A DNA stretch of 64,000 bases from Burkholderiales bacterium (GCA_028868825.1 JAGWTU010000005.1:96164-160163), one strand, 5' to 3'. Counted from the first letter of the stretch, positions 31,433 through 41,112 are shown. Notes: generated by a model from the sequence alone, not told the origin. Made by a program: numbers and translations.

Positions 31433-31510
31433 CGCCGGCTTTGCTGAATATCGCGGCCAGACGGTAGTTTCGGGGCTCGCGGTTCGGCCAAACCAACCCT
31501 GGAGAGCGTC

Positions 31511-31744
31511 ATGGCACGCGTCTGTCAAGTTACCGGCAAGCGCCCGATGGTGGGCAACAACGTCTCGCATGCGAACAACAAGACCAAGCGTCGGTTCCTG
31601 CCCAATCTGCAGTACCGCCGTTTCTGGCTCGAGACCGAGAACCGCTGGGTGCGCCTGCGCATCAGCAACGCGGCGCTGCGTTTGATCGACAAGGTGGGCA
31701 TCGAGAAGGTCGTCGCCGACCTCCGCGCCCGCGGCGAAATCTGA
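31511..31744 (+). CDS. rpmB: 50S ribosomal protein L28
   Basis: This 77-residue ribosomal protein begins [20 protein letters not shown], the L28 signature, and continues with basic residues [23 protein letters not shown] sequence lies a few bases upstream of the ATG. It is followed after 17 bases by rpmG, the usual bacterial rpmBG pair. Confidence 0.97.
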   Translation: MARVCQVTGKRPMVGNNVSHANNKTKRRFLPNLQYRRFWLETENRWVRLRISNAALRLIDKVGIEKVVADLRARGEI

Positions 31745-31761
31745 ACCTCTAGGAGCAAGAC

Positions 31762-31932
31762 ATGGCCAGCAAAGGCGGACGCGAGAAGATCAAGCTGGAG
31801 TCGAGTGCCGGCACCGGTCACTTCTACACCACGAGCAAGAACAAGAAGACGACGCCCGAGAAGCTCGAATTCCTGAAATTCGATCCCAAGGCGCGCAAGC
31901 ACGTGCTGTACAAGGAAGTGAAGCTCAAGTAA
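31762..31932 (+). CDS. rpmG: 50S ribosomal protein L33
   Basis: This 56-residue ribosomal protein begins [14 protein letters not shown] and includes [20 protein letters not shown] and the basic end [11 protein letters not shown]. An AGGAG lies 7 bases before the ATG. It has no zinc-binding cysteines, so it is the Cys-minus L33 form, which does not need zinc. An intrinsic terminator follows 19 bases after the stop codon. Confidence 0.96.
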   Translation: MASKGGREKIKLESSAGTGHFYTTSKNKKTTPEKLEFLKFDPKARKHVLYKEVKLK

Positions 31933-31951
31933 GAGCCCACGACCCCAGACG

Positions 31952-31979
31952 AACCCGCCCGCGTGGCGGGTTTTTCTTT
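31952..31979 (+). terminator. Rho-independent terminator of rpmB-rpmG
   Basis: The stem AACCCGCC/GGCGGGTT (loop CGCGT) is followed by TTTCTTT, 19 bases after the rpmG stop codon. Confidence 0.85.
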
Positions 31980-31998
31980 GGGCGCGCGCGGGTGGCCA

Positions 31999-32024
31999 AG
32001 AAAAAGGGGCCCCAATGGGCCCCT
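31999..32024 (-). terminator. Rho-independent terminator of aceA
   Basis: Read on the minus strand, AGGGGCCC-ATTG-GGGCCCCT forms an 8-bp stem followed by a run of T (TTTTC). It lies about 25 bases after the aceA stop codon. Confidence 0.8.
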
Positions 32025-32027
32025 CTC

Positions 32028-32048
32028 CTGATCGGCGCCAGGCGCCGA

Positions 32049-32052
<4 letters not shown>
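32028..32052. repeat. Perfect inverted repeat overlapping the aceA stop codon
   Basis: CTGATCGGCGCC and GGCGCCGATCAG flank a single A, giving a 25-bp near-perfect palindrome that contains the aceA stop codon. With the terminator just beyond it, the aceA transcript would end in two tandem hairpins. Confidence 0.6.
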
Positions 32053-33347
<1,295 letters not shown>

Positions 33348-33434
33348 GGATGCTCCAAGGGGTTGATGAAGGGGTTGGAAACGAAGATTCGACACCGCTA
33401 GGTTACCTTGTTGCAGCGCATCGGCCATGACTTA

Positions 33435-33450
33435 TGTCTTATATAAGACA
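33435..33450. promoter_or_regulatory. 16-bp perfect palindrome, probable aceA operator
   Basis: TGTCTTATATAAGACA is its own reverse complement. It covers the putative -10 box of aceA, a position typical of repressor sites. The sequence resembles operators of GntR/FadR-type regulators in shape, but I cannot name the regulator. Confidence 0.65.
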
Positions 33451-33465
33451 CTAGACTGTTTTCAA
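33438..33465 (-). promoter_or_regulatory. Putative sigma-70 promoter of aceA
   Basis: On the minus strand, TTGAAA (33460-33465) and TATAAG (33438-33443) are separated by 16 bases. Transcription would start roughly 80 bases before the aceA ATG. The -10 element lies inside the 16-bp palindrome. Confidence 0.55.
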
Positions 33466-33673
33466 TAAAATCAACAACTTGGAGTGATCGTTTCATATAG
33501 CGATAGCCAATTCTCCCAGATGATGGATTTTTGCTGCAGCGCAGCGACATCAATCTTGCATTGTGAAATTCACCGCACGATGCGAAAGGCGCCGGTGGCC
33601 CGGGCTTTGTTGATCCCGCTCAAATCGGCCGGGGCACTGCCACGAACAATCGACGCAACGTTCAGGAGTGACC

Positions 33674-34201
33674 ATGAAGAGCCCTGCCACCGCACGTCCA
33701 CAACGCCCGCCGGTACCGCCGCTGCCCGAGTTCGACCGCCTCGACCGCACCCACGCCGCGGCGATGCAGATGCTCGAAGCCTTCGAGCGCCTGCTGCAGC
33801 ACCTCGACGACCGGGGCCTGGACGACCAGGCGCGCGCCTCGGCCAAGGAGATCATGGGCTTCTTCGCCGGCCCCGGCCGCCAGCACCATGCCGAGGAGGA
33901 AGTGCATGTGTTCCCGCTGCTGCTCGCGCGCAAGGACCCGGTGATGACGGCGCACATCCACCGCCTGCAGCAGGACCATGGCTGGATCGAGGAAGACTGG
34001 CGCGAACTCGCGCCGCAGATCGAGGCCGTCGCCAACGGCTACAACTGGTACGACCTGGCGATGCTGCGCGCCGCGCTGCCGGTGTTCACGCGCCTGTACC
34101 ACGACCACATCGCGCTCGAAGAGTCGCTGATCTATCCCGAGGCCAAGCGCCAGAAGGAAGCGATCAAGCAGGCCGCCGACGAGCGCGGCGCAGCGCACTG
34201 A
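33674..34201 (+). CDS. Hemerythrin HHE-domain protein
   Basis: This 175-residue four-helix protein probably binds a di-iron centre. The metal-ligand pattern is visible: His in RTHAAAM near residue 26, HHAEEEVHVFP near 75-83, QQDHGWIEEDW near 105 and YHDHIALEESLIYP near 140-150. Family members sense or carry oxygen, or protect against nitric oxide or iron stress. The ATG at 33674 has AGGAG 6 bases upstream; a GTG two codons earlier is less likely. It is divergent from aceA and stands alone. The role is inferred from fold only. Confidence 0.85.
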   Translation: MKSPATARPQRPPVPPLPEFDRLDRTHAAAMQMLEAFERLLQHLDDRGLDDQARASAKEIMGFFAGPGRQHHAEEEVHVFPLLLARKDPVMTAHIHRLQQDHGWIEEDWRELAPQIEAVANGYNWYDLAMLRAALPVFTRLYHDHIALEESLIYPEAKRQKEAIKQAADERGAAH

Positions 34202-34223
34202 GCCGGCGCGCCCACGGCGCGAT

Positions 34224-34709
34224 CTACAGCGCCAGAGCCGTTGTCTGCTTGACCCGGCGCAGCACCAGCATCGAATTCGAGCGCAGCACGCCGGGCAGGC
34301 GCGACAGCACCTCGGCGTGGAAGCGCTCGAGGTCCTCGGCGTCGCGGTAGACGAAACGGATCAGGTAGTCGTTGGCGCCGGCGACGTAGAAGCAGTCGAG
34401 GATCTCGGGCGTGTCGCGCACCGCCTGCTCGAAGGCCTCGAGCCGCGCCGGCTGCGTGCTCTCGAGATTGACGATCGTGTAGCTGGTGCCATGGCGCCCG
34501 AGCGCGCGGGCGTCGAGCAAGGCCACGTAGCCCGCAATCACCCCCGCCTCCTCGAGCGCCTTGACGCGGCGCAGGCAGGCCGAGGGCGAGAGATGGACTC
34601 GCTGCGCGAGCTCGACATTGCTGAGCCGGCCATCGGCCTGGAGCTGTTCGAGGATGCTGCGGTCGAGCGCATCGAGCACGGCACGCTGTTGTGGTGATGG
34701 GTCGCCCAT
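34224..34709 (-). CDS. Lrp/AsnC-family transcriptional regulator
   Basis: This 161-residue regulator has an N-terminal helix-turn-helix (LDRSILEQLQADGRLSNVEL, then RVHLSPSACLRRVKALEEAG). A C-terminal RAM ligand-binding domain follows (DTPEILDCFYVAGANDYLI). The ATG at 34709 gives MGDPSPQQRAV. It is divergent from the putrescine locus. Two CGCAA-N5-TTGCG sites in the gap are candidates for its own operators, so it probably senses an amino acid or polyamine breakdown product and controls the locus. The ligand is not known. Confidence 0.9.
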   Translation of the reverse strand: MGDPSPQQRAVLDALDRSILEQLQADGRLSNVELAQRVHLSPSACLRRVKALEEAGVIAGYVALLDARALGRHGTSYTIVNLESTQPARLEAFEQAVRDTPEILDCFYVAGANDYLIRFVYRDAEDLERFHAEVLSRLPGVLRSNSMLVLRRVKQTTALAL

Positions 34710-34740
34710 TCGCACGAAGCACCGCTTTCTATTGAATTTT

Positions 34741-34755
34741 CGCAATTGTATTGCG
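34741..34755. promoter_or_regulatory. Lrp-type operator candidate, site 1
   Basis: CGCAAT-TGT-ATTGCG is a 15-bp site with perfect 6-bp arms, 32 bases upstream of the Lrp/AsnC gene start. Its length and symmetry match Lrp-family operators. Confidence 0.6.
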
Positions 34756-34782
34756 CGAAGCGGGGCAGACCCGAGTCCAAGG

Positions 34783-34797
34783 CGCAACCCCATTGCG
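34783..34797. promoter_or_regulatory. Lrp-type operator candidate, site 2
   Basis: CGCAA-CCCCA-TTGCG has the same arms and spacing as site 1, with its centre 42 bases away, which is four helical turns. It is 53 bases upstream of the first aminotransferase gene. Confidence 0.55.
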
Positions 34798-34850
34798 CGC
34801 CACCCTGGCTAGACTGGGGTTCAGCCGAACCGCCTGTGAGCCCGCCCGTG

Positions 34851-36161
34851 ATGAATCATCAAGCCCTCGACGCCTTCTGGATGCCCTTCACGGCCAACCG
34901 CCAGTACAAGCAGTCGCCGCGACTGATCACGCGCGCCGCCGGCATGTACTACTGGGACGACCAGGGCCGCCAGATCCTCGACGGCCAGGCGGGGCTGTGG
35001 TGCGTCAATGCCGGCCACACGCGGCCGCGCATCGTCAAGGCGATCCGGGAGCAGGCGGGCGAGCTCGATTTCGCGCCGACGTTCCAGATGGGCCACCCCA
35101 AGGCCTTCGAGCTCGCCGAACGCCTTGCGGCGATCGCGCCCGCGGGCATGGGCAAGGTGTTCTTCTCCAACTCGGGTTCCGAGGCGGTGGAGACGGCGTT
35201 GAAGATCGCGCTGGCCTACCACCGCGTGCGCGGCGACGGCGCGCGCACGCGGTTGATCGGCCGCGAACGCGGCTACCACGGCGTGAATTTCGGCGGCACC
35301 TCGGTCGGCGGCATCGTCGGCAACCGCAAGCTCTTCGGCACCCTGCTCGCCGGTGTCGACCACCTGCGCCACACCCACGACGTGGCGCGCAACGCCTTCA
35401 GCTTCGGCATGCCGGCGCATGGCGCCGAACTCGCCGACGACCTCGAACGCCTGGTGGCGCTGCACGACGCGTCGACCATCGCCGCCGTCATCGTCGAGCC
35501 GATGGCGGGTTCGGCCGGCGTGCTGATCCCGCCGCAGGGCTATCTGCAGCGGCTGCGCGAGATCTGCGACCGCCACGGCATCCTGCTCATCTTCGACGAG
35601 GTCATCACCGGCTTCGGTCGCACCGGCGCGCCTTTCGGTGCCCAGACCTTCGGCGTCACGCCCGACCTGATGACGCTGGCCAAGGGCATCACCAACGGCT
35701 GCGTGCCGATGGGCGCCGTGCTGGCGAAGAACGCGATCCACGACGCCTTCATGCAGGGCGACGAGCGGATGATCGAATTCGCCCATGGCTACACCTATTC
35801 GGCGCATCCGCTGGCCTGCGCGGCCGCGCTGGCCACGCTCGACACCTACGCCGAGGAAGGCCTGCTGACGCGCGGCGCCGAACTGCAGGAGGAATTCGGG
35901 CGCGCGCTGCACTCGCTGCGCGGCGAACCCAACGTCATCGACGTGCGCAACATCGGCCTCGTCGGCGCGGTCGAGCTCGCGCCGGTGCCCGGCGGGCCGC
36001 CGCAGCGCGCCTGGCGCGCCTTCCTCGATTGCTGGGACAACGGGCTGCTCGTGCGCACGACCGGCGACATCATCGCGCTCTCGCCGCCGCTGATCATCGA
36101 GCGCGAACAGATCGGCATCATCGTCGAGACGCTGCGAGCGGCGATCCGCAAAGCCGCCTGA
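34851..36161 (+). CDS. Class III aminotransferase (omega-amino acid--pyruvate type)
   Basis: This 436-residue PLP enzyme is related to beta-alanine/omega-amino acid:pyruvate transaminases. The N-terminal FWMPFTANRQYK is typical of that group. The PLP phosphate loop SNSGSEAVETALKIA, the DEVITGFGRTG aspartate and the Schiff-base Lys in TLAKGITNGCVPMG are intact. In this locus it may transaminate GABA, beta-alanine or a related product of polyamine breakdown. The start at 34851 (MNHQALDAFW) is preferred. It is the first gene of the putrescine block, just after two Lrp-type sites, and is followed after 2 bases by an oxidase gene. Confidence 0.88.
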   Translation: MNHQALDAFWMPFTANRQYKQSPRLITRAAGMYYWDDQGRQILDGQAGLWCVNAGHTRPRIVKAIREQAGELDFAPTFQMGHPKAFELAERLAAIAPAGMGKVFFSNSGSEAVETALKIALAYHRVRGDGARTRLIGRERGYHGVNFGGTSVGGIVGNRKLFGTLLAGVDHLRHTHDVARNAFSFGMPAHGAELADDLERLVALHDASTIAAVIVEPMAGSAGVLIPPQGYLQRLREICDRHGILLIFDEVITGFGRTGAPFGAQTFGVTPDLMTLAKGITNGCVPMGAVLAKNAIHDAFMQGDERMIEFAHGYTYSAHPLACAAALATLDTYAEEGLLTRGAELQEEFGRALHSLRGEPNVIDVRNIGLVGAVELAPVPGGPPQRAWRAFLDCWDNGLLVRTTGDIIALSPPLIIEREQIGIIVETLRAAIRKAA

Positions 36162-36163
36162 AC

Positions 36164-37468
36164 GTGCAGCGCCTGGCCGCCACCGACGCCCGACTCGCCG
36201 CGAATTCGTACTACACGGCGACCGCGCCGCTGCCGCCGGCGCGGCCCGCACTCGACGCCGACGCGAGCTGCGACGTCGCCGTCGTCGGCGGCGGCATCGC
36301 CGGGCTGTCGGCGGCGCTCGAACTGGCGCAGCGCGGCTTCGACGTGCGGCTGCTCGAGGCCGGTCGCGTCGGCGGCGGTGCCAGCGGGCGCAACGGCGGC
36401 CAGGCGATCCATGGCCTGGCCTGCGATCAGCAGGTCATCGAGCAACAGCTCGGACCCGACGACGCGCGCCGCGTCTGGGCGATGTCGATCGAGGCGCTCG
36501 AGCTGCTGCGCCGGCGCATCGCCGATCACGCGATCGACTGCGAATGGCAGGACGGTTTTCTCGGCCTGGCGACGAGCGCGCGCAAGGCCCGGGCGCTGGC
36601 GGCCTGGGCCGACCGCATCGAGTCGGTCTACGGCTATGGGCTGACGCGCATCGCCGCGCCCGAGGTCAGGCGCTGGATCGCCAGCCCGCGCTTTCACGGC
36701 GGCATCCACGATCCGCGCTCGGGCCATCTGCATCCGCTGAAATACACGCTCGGGCTGGCGCGCGCCGCCGCCGCCGCCGGCGTACGGATCCACGAACACT
36801 CGCCCGTCACCCGGCTGGTCCAAGGCACGCCCGTGGATCTGCACAGCGGCGGCGCGACGCTGCGCGCGCGCCAGGTCGTGCTCGCGGGCAATGTCTACCT
36901 GGGCGGCCTGGCACCCGAGATCGCCGCTCGCATCATGCCGGTCGGCACCTACATCGCCTGCACCGAGGCGCTGGGCGCCGATCGCGCCGCGGCGCTCGTG
37001 CCTTCGCGCTCGGCGGTCTGCGACACCAATTTCGTGCTCGACTATTTCCGCCCCACGGCCGACCACCGGTTGCTCTATGGCGGCCGCGTCAGCTACAGCG
37101 GCCGCGCGCCGGCCGATGTCGCGGGCAGCATGCGCCGGCGCCTGCTGCTGAGCTTTCCCCAGCTCGCCGATGCGCGCATCGAATACGCCTGGGGTGGCCA
37201 TGTCGACATCTCGATGAACCGGGCGCCCGATTTCGGCCGCCTCGGCGCGGCGCGCAACGTCTATTACCTGCAAGGCTTTTCCGGCCACGGCCTGGCGCTG
37301 GGTGGGCTCGCGGGCCAGCTCGTCGCGCAGGCGATCGCCGGCGACGCGTCGCGCTTCGACGTCTTCGCGCGGCTGCGGCATCGCGACTTCCCCGGCGGCG
37401 CCGCGTTGCGCGTGCCGGCTCTCGTGCTCGGCATGGCCTGGTACCGGCTGCGCGATATGCTCGGGTGA
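36164..37468 (+). CDS. FAD-dependent oxidoreductase (PuuB/OrdL-like)
   Basis: This 434-residue flavoprotein of the DAO family resembles gamma-glutamylputrescine oxidase. The FAD motif is VAVVGGGIAGLSAALELAQR near residue 40. GRNGGQAIHG follows, the position where related enzymes shape the active site. A C-terminal LQGFSGHGLALGGLAG closes the FAD site. The start is inferred as GTG at 36164, two bases after the preceding stop; no ATG lies near the N-terminus. With PuuA- and PuuD-like genes downstream, oxidation of gamma-glutamylputrescine is the likely role. Confidence 0.85.
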   Translation: MQRLAATDARLAANSYYTATAPLPPARPALDADASCDVAVVGGGIAGLSAALELAQRGFDVRLLEAGRVGGGASGRNGGQAIHGLACDQQVIEQQLGPDDARRVWAMSIEALELLRRRIADHAIDCEWQDGFLGLATSARKARALAAWADRIESVYGYGLTRIAAPEVRRWIASPRFHGGIHDPRSGHLHPLKYTLGLARAAAAAGVRIHEHSPVTRLVQGTPVDLHSGGATLRARQVVLAGNVYLGGLAPEIAARIMPVGTYIACTEALGADRAAALVPSRSAVCDTNFVLDYFRPTADHRLLYGGRVSYSGRAPADVAGSMRRRLLLSFPQLADARIEYAWGGHVDISMNRAPDFGRLGAARNVYYLQGFSGHGLALGGLAGQLVAQAIAGDASRFDVFARLRHRDFPGGAALRVPALVLGMAWYRLRDMLG

Positions 37469-37477
37469 ACTTCAGTC

Positions 37478-38254
37478 ATGGAACGCAAACCCCTCGTCAT
37501 CGTGACCAGTTGCCTGCGCATGCTGGGTCACCATCCGCACCACATCGCCGGCCGCAAATACGTCGATGCCGTACGACTGGCCGGCGCGCTGCCGCTGATC
37601 GCGCCGCCGCTGGACCTGGCCGACCTCGAGGCGCTGCTCGACGGCGTCGACGGCGTGCTGATGACCGGCTCGCCGTCGAATATCGACGCGTCCAACTACG
37701 GCCAGGCCATCCACGACCCGACGCTGCCGCTGGACCGCGAGCGCGACGCCTGGGCGCTGCCGCTGGTGCGGTCGGTGCTCGATCGCGGCATGCCGCTGCT
37801 CGCGATCTGCCGTGGCGCGCAGGAGGTCAATGTCGCGCTCGGCGGCACGCTGATCCAGGCCGTGCACGAGACGCCGGGCATGCTCGACCACCGCGACGAC
37901 CACGACGCGCCGGTCGAGGTCCAGTACGGCCCGGCGCACGGCATCGCCGTCGTCCCCGGCGGCATGCTCGAGCGCATCGTCGGTGCGCGCGAATTCGAGG
38001 TCAATTCGCTGCATGGCCAGGGCGTCGCCCGCTTGGCGCCGCGTCTGCGCGCCGAAGGCCATGCGCCGGACGGCTTGATCGAGGCCTATACCGCGCCGGA
38101 CGCGCCGGGCTTCAATCTCGCCGTCCAATGGCACCCCGAATGGCAGGCCACGGCCAACCCGGTGTCGATGCGCCTGTTCGAGGCCTTCGGCCAGGCGCTG
38201 CGCCTGTTCCGCGATCGCGCCCGCGTGCCATTGCCCCGGTCCGGCGCAGACTGA
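37478..38254 (+). CDS. puuD: Gamma-glutamyl-GABA hydrolase (PuuD-like, class I GATase fold)
   Basis: This 258-residue amidohydrolase releases GABA and glutamate from gamma-glutamyl-GABA. The nucleophile elbow is LLAICRGAQEVNVALGG, with the catalytic Cys near residue 112, and the catalytic His is in NLAVQWHPEWQA. The N-terminal half follows the PuuD pattern (VDAVRLAGALPLIAPP and MTGSPSNID). The gene starts 9 bases after the oxidase gene and ends 53 bases before the puuA-like gene, in the expected pathway company. Confidence 0.9.
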   Translation: MERKPLVIVTSCLRMLGHHPHHIAGRKYVDAVRLAGALPLIAPPLDLADLEALLDGVDGVLMTGSPSNIDASNYGQAIHDPTLPLDRERDAWALPLVRSVLDRGMPLLAICRGAQEVNVALGGTLIQAVHETPGMLDHRDDHDAPVEVQYGPAHGIAVVPGGMLERIVGAREFEVNSLHGQGVARLAPRLRAEGHAPDGLIEAYTAPDAPGFNLAVQWHPEWQATANPVSMRLFEAFGQALRLFRDRARVPLPRSGAD

Positions 38255-38307
38255 CAGCGCAGCGCCGCCACCGGCGCCCCCCCCTTGCGAACCGAAACAG
38301 GTGTCCC

Positions 38308-39675
38308 ATGATGGTCAGAGAACCATTCACATTCAGCGATCTCGAGCATTGGCTCGACCAGCAACGCGTGACCGAGCTCGAATGCCTCGTCCCCGACCTC
38401 ACCGGCGTGGCGCGCGGCAAGATCCTGCCGCGCGAGAAGTTCACCGAGGACCGCGGCATGCGGCTGCCCGAGGCCGTCGTGGCGATGGGGGTGACCGGCG
38501 AATTCCCCGAGGAGGGCCCGTACTACGACGTCATCAGCCCGACCGACCGCGACATGCATCTGCGCCCCGACCCGTCGACGGTGCGCATCGTCCCCTGGGC
38601 CACCGACCCGACGGCGCAGGTCATCCACGACTGCTTCGACAAGGATGGCCAGCTGATCCCGTTCGCGCCGCGTTCGGTGCTGCGGCGCGTCTGCGACCTC
38701 TTCGATGCCGAGGGCTGGCAGCCCATCGTCGCGCCCGAGCTCGAGTTCTACCTCGTCGCCCGCAACACCGATCCCGACATGCCGCTGAAGCCGCCGATCG
38801 GCCGCAGCGGCCGCGCCGAGACCTCGCGCCAGGCCTATTCGATCGACGCCGTCAACGAGTTCGACCCGCTGTTCGAGGAGATCTACGAGTACTGCGAAAA
38901 GATGGAGCTCAACGTCGACACGCTGATCCACGAGGTCGGCGCGGGCCAGATGGAGATCAACTTCTTCCACGCCAAGCCGCTGGGGCTGGCCGACGAGGTG
39001 TTCCTGTTCAAGCGCACGGTGCGCGAGGCGGCGATGCGCAAGGACATGTTCGCGACCTTCATGGCCAAGCCGATCGCCGGCGAGCCGGGCAGCGCGATGC
39101 ACATCCACCAGAGCATCGTGCGCAAGGACAATGGCCGCAACCTGTTCAGCAACGAGGACGGCAGCGCCAGCCCCGAGTTCTACTGGTACATCGGCGGGCT
39201 GCAGAAATACATCCCGGCGGCGATGGCGCTGTTCGCGCCCTACGTCAATTCGTATCGCCGGCTCGTGCGCTCGAACGCGGCGCCGATCAACATCCAGTGG
39301 GGCACCGACAACCGCACCGTCGGCATCCGCAGCCCGGTGGCGCCGCCGGCGGCGCGGCGCATCGAGAACCGCGTCATCGGCGCCGACGCGAATCCCTACG
39401 TGGCGCTGGCGGCGACGCTGGCCTGCGGCTATCTCGGCATGAAGAACCAGATCGAGCCGACGCCGGAATGCCGCGGCGACGCCTACCTCGGCGACTTCCA
39501 GCTGCCGCGCAGCCTCGGCGAGGCGCTGACGCTGCTGCGCGACCAGACCGACCTCGCGCATGTGCTCGGCGCCTCGTTCATCACCGTCTACACCGAGGTC
39601 AAGGAGATCGAGTACGCCGAATTCATGAAGGTGATCTCGCCCTGGGAACGCGAGCATCTGCTGCTGCATGTCTGA
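38308..39675 (+). CDS. puuA: Gamma-glutamylputrescine synthetase (PuuA-like, glutamine synthetase fold)
   Basis: This 455-residue ATP-dependent ligase joins glutamate to putrescine, the first step of the glutamylated polyamine pathway. It has the glutamine synthetase fold, with PELEFYLV, EVGAGQMEINF, the ATP-grasp-like GSAMHIHQS and a C-terminal RSNAAPINIQWG. Differences from GlnA in the ammonia-binding region fit an amine substrate. Two adjacent ATGs (38308 and 38311) are both possible. A short hairpin follows its stop codon before the next gene. Confidence 0.88.
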   Translation: MMVREPFTFSDLEHWLDQQRVTELECLVPDLTGVARGKILPREKFTEDRGMRLPEAVVAMGVTGEFPEEGPYYDVISPTDRDMHLRPDPSTVRIVPWATDPTAQVIHDCFDKDGQLIPFAPRSVLRRVCDLFDAEGWQPIVAPELEFYLVARNTDPDMPLKPPIGRSGRAETSRQAYSIDAVNEFDPLFEEIYEYCEKMELNVDTLIHEVGAGQMEINFFHAKPLGLADEVFLFKRTVREAAMRKDMFATFMAKPIAGEPGSAMHIHQSIVRKDNGRNLFSNEDGSASPEFYWYIGGLQKYIPAAMALFAPYVNSYRRLVRSNAAPINIQWGTDNRTVGIRSPVAPPAARRIENRVIGADANPYVALAATLACGYLGMKNQIEPTPECRGDAYLGDFQLPRSLGEALTLLRDQTDLAHVLGASFITVYTEVKEIEYAEFMKVISPWEREHLLLHV

Positions 39676-39676
39676 G

Positions 39677-39691
39677 TCAGTGAGTCACTGA
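39677..39691. repeat. Intercistronic inverted repeat after puuA
   Basis: TCAGTGA-G-TCACTGA is a perfect 7-bp-arm repeat one base after the puuA stop codon. The run from 39673 contains TGA in all three frames. It could act as a small hairpin or as a reading-frame barrier between puuA and the next aminotransferase. Confidence 0.4.
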
Positions 39692-39705
39692 GTGAGAGGC
39701 CGACC

Positions 39706-41097
39706 ATGAGCAACCGCAATACTGCCGCCTGGCAAGCCGCCGACGCGGCGCATTTCCTGCACCCGTTCACCGACTTCAAGGCGCTGGCCGACAAGGGCTC
39801 GCGCATCGTCACGCGCGCCGACGACATCTACCTCTGGGACAGCGAGGGCGCCAAGATCCTCGACGCGATGAGCGGCCTGTGGTGCGTCAACGTCGGCTAC
39901 GGCCAGCGCACGCTGATCGACGCGGCGACGCGCCAGCTCGAACAGCTGCCCTTCTACAACGCCTTCTTCCAGACCGCGACGCCGCCGGCGATCGAGCTCG
40001 CGCAGCGCCTGGCCGAGGTCACGCCGCCGTCCTTCAACCATGTGTTCTTCGCCGGATCGGGCTCCGAGGGCAACGACACCATCGTGCGCATGGTGCGGCG
40101 CTACTGGGACATCGCCGGGCGGCCGCAGCGCAAGGTCATCATCGGCCGCATCAACGGCTACCACGGCTCGACGATGGCCGGCGCCTCGCTCGGCGGCATG
40201 GCGGCGATGCATGCCCAGGGTGGATTGCCGATCCCCGACATCGTGCACATCGACCAGCCGTACTGGCGGCCGCACGAGGATGGCCCGAGCCGCGGCCTGA
40301 CGCGCGACGAATTCGGCCTCGTCGCCGCGCGCTGGCTCGAGGCGAAGATCGAGGAGATCGGCGCCGACCGCGTCGCCGCCTTCATCGGCGAGCCGATCCA
40401 GGGCGCCGGCGGCGTCATCATCCCGCCGGCGACCTACTGGCCCGAGATCGAGCGCATCTGCCGCCGCCACGACATCCTGCTCGTCAGCGACGAGGTGATC
40501 TGCGGCTTCGGCCGCACCGGACGCTGGTTCGGTTGCGAGACGATGGGCTACACGCCCGATCTCATGACCTTCGCCAAGGGCGTGACGAGCGGCTACATCC
40601 CCCTGGGCGGCGTGATGGTCGGCGACCGCGTCGCGCGCGCGCTGATCGACGAGGGCGGCGAGTTCGAGCATGGCTACACCTATTCGGGGCACCCGGTGGC
40701 CTGCGCCGTCGCGCTCGCCAACCTCGAGCTGATCCAGCAGCGCCGGCTCGTCGAACATGTGCACGACGATGTCGGCCCCTACCTGGCGGCGCATTACGCG
40801 CGGCTGGCCGAACATCCGCTCGTCGGCAGCGCCGAGACCTGCGGCCTGATGGGCGCGCTGCGCCTGGTGCAGGACAAGGCGCGCGGCACGCCTTTCGCGC
40901 CCGAGATCGGCATCGGCATGGTCTGCCGCGGCCATTGCTTCGCCGAAGGGCTGATCATGCGCGCCGTCGGCGACCGCATGATCGTCGCGCCGCCGCTGGT
41001 GATGACGCGCGCGCAGGTCGACGAGATGGTGGCGCTGATACGACGCTGCCTCGATCTGACGCTCGAGGACGCGCGCCGCGCCGGGTGGCTCGCTTAG
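39706..41097 (+). CDS. spuC: Putrescine--pyruvate aminotransferase (SpuC-like)
   Basis: This 463-residue class III aminotransferase begins MSNRNTAAWQAADAAHFLHPFTD, close to SpuC-type polyamine aminotransferases. PLP contacts are GSGSEGNDTIVRMVRRYW, SDEVICGFGRTG and the Lys in MTFAKGVTSGYIPLG. It would convert putrescine directly to 4-aminobutyraldehyde, a route parallel to the gamma-glutamyl pathway encoded next to it. The binding protein gene follows after 15 bases, so the catabolic and transport genes are joined. Confidence 0.9.
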   Translation: MSNRNTAAWQAADAAHFLHPFTDFKALADKGSRIVTRADDIYLWDSEGAKILDAMSGLWCVNVGYGQRTLIDAATRQLEQLPFYNAFFQTATPPAIELAQRLAEVTPPSFNHVFFAGSGSEGNDTIVRMVRRYWDIAGRPQRKVIIGRINGYHGSTMAGASLGGMAAMHAQGGLPIPDIVHIDQPYWRPHEDGPSRGLTRDEFGLVAARWLEAKIEEIGADRVAAFIGEPIQGAGGVIIPPATYWPEIERICRRHDILLVSDEVICGFGRTGRWFGCETMGYTPDLMTFAKGVTSGYIPLGGVMVGDRVARALIDEGGEFEHGYTYSGHPVACAVALANLELIQQRRLVEHVHDDVGPYLAAHYARLAEHPLVGSAETCGLMGALRLVQDKARGTPFAPEIGIGMVCRGHCFAEGLIMRAVGDRMIVAPPLVMTRAQVDEMVALIRRCLDLTLEDARRAGWLA

Positions 41098-41112
41098 ACT
41101 GCTGCGCCACCG

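Larger units (their letters stand above)
33348..33673. other. 326-bp AT-rich divergent promoter region (aceA / hemerythrin)
   Basis: This is the only gap longer than 300 bases. Its middle (about 33420-33600) is much more AT-rich than the neighbouring genes. It contains the aceA promoter and palindrome described separately and an 11-bp palindrome GTGAA-A-TTCAC at 33563-33573 nearer the hemerythrin gene. I see no credible protein-coding gene in it. Confidence 0.7.

Noticed and set aside
33563..33573. GTGAA-A-TTCAC palindrome as the hemerythrin operator
   Set aside because: It is only 11 bp with a single-base centre and has no associated promoter that I could place, so it is mentioned only within the gap description.
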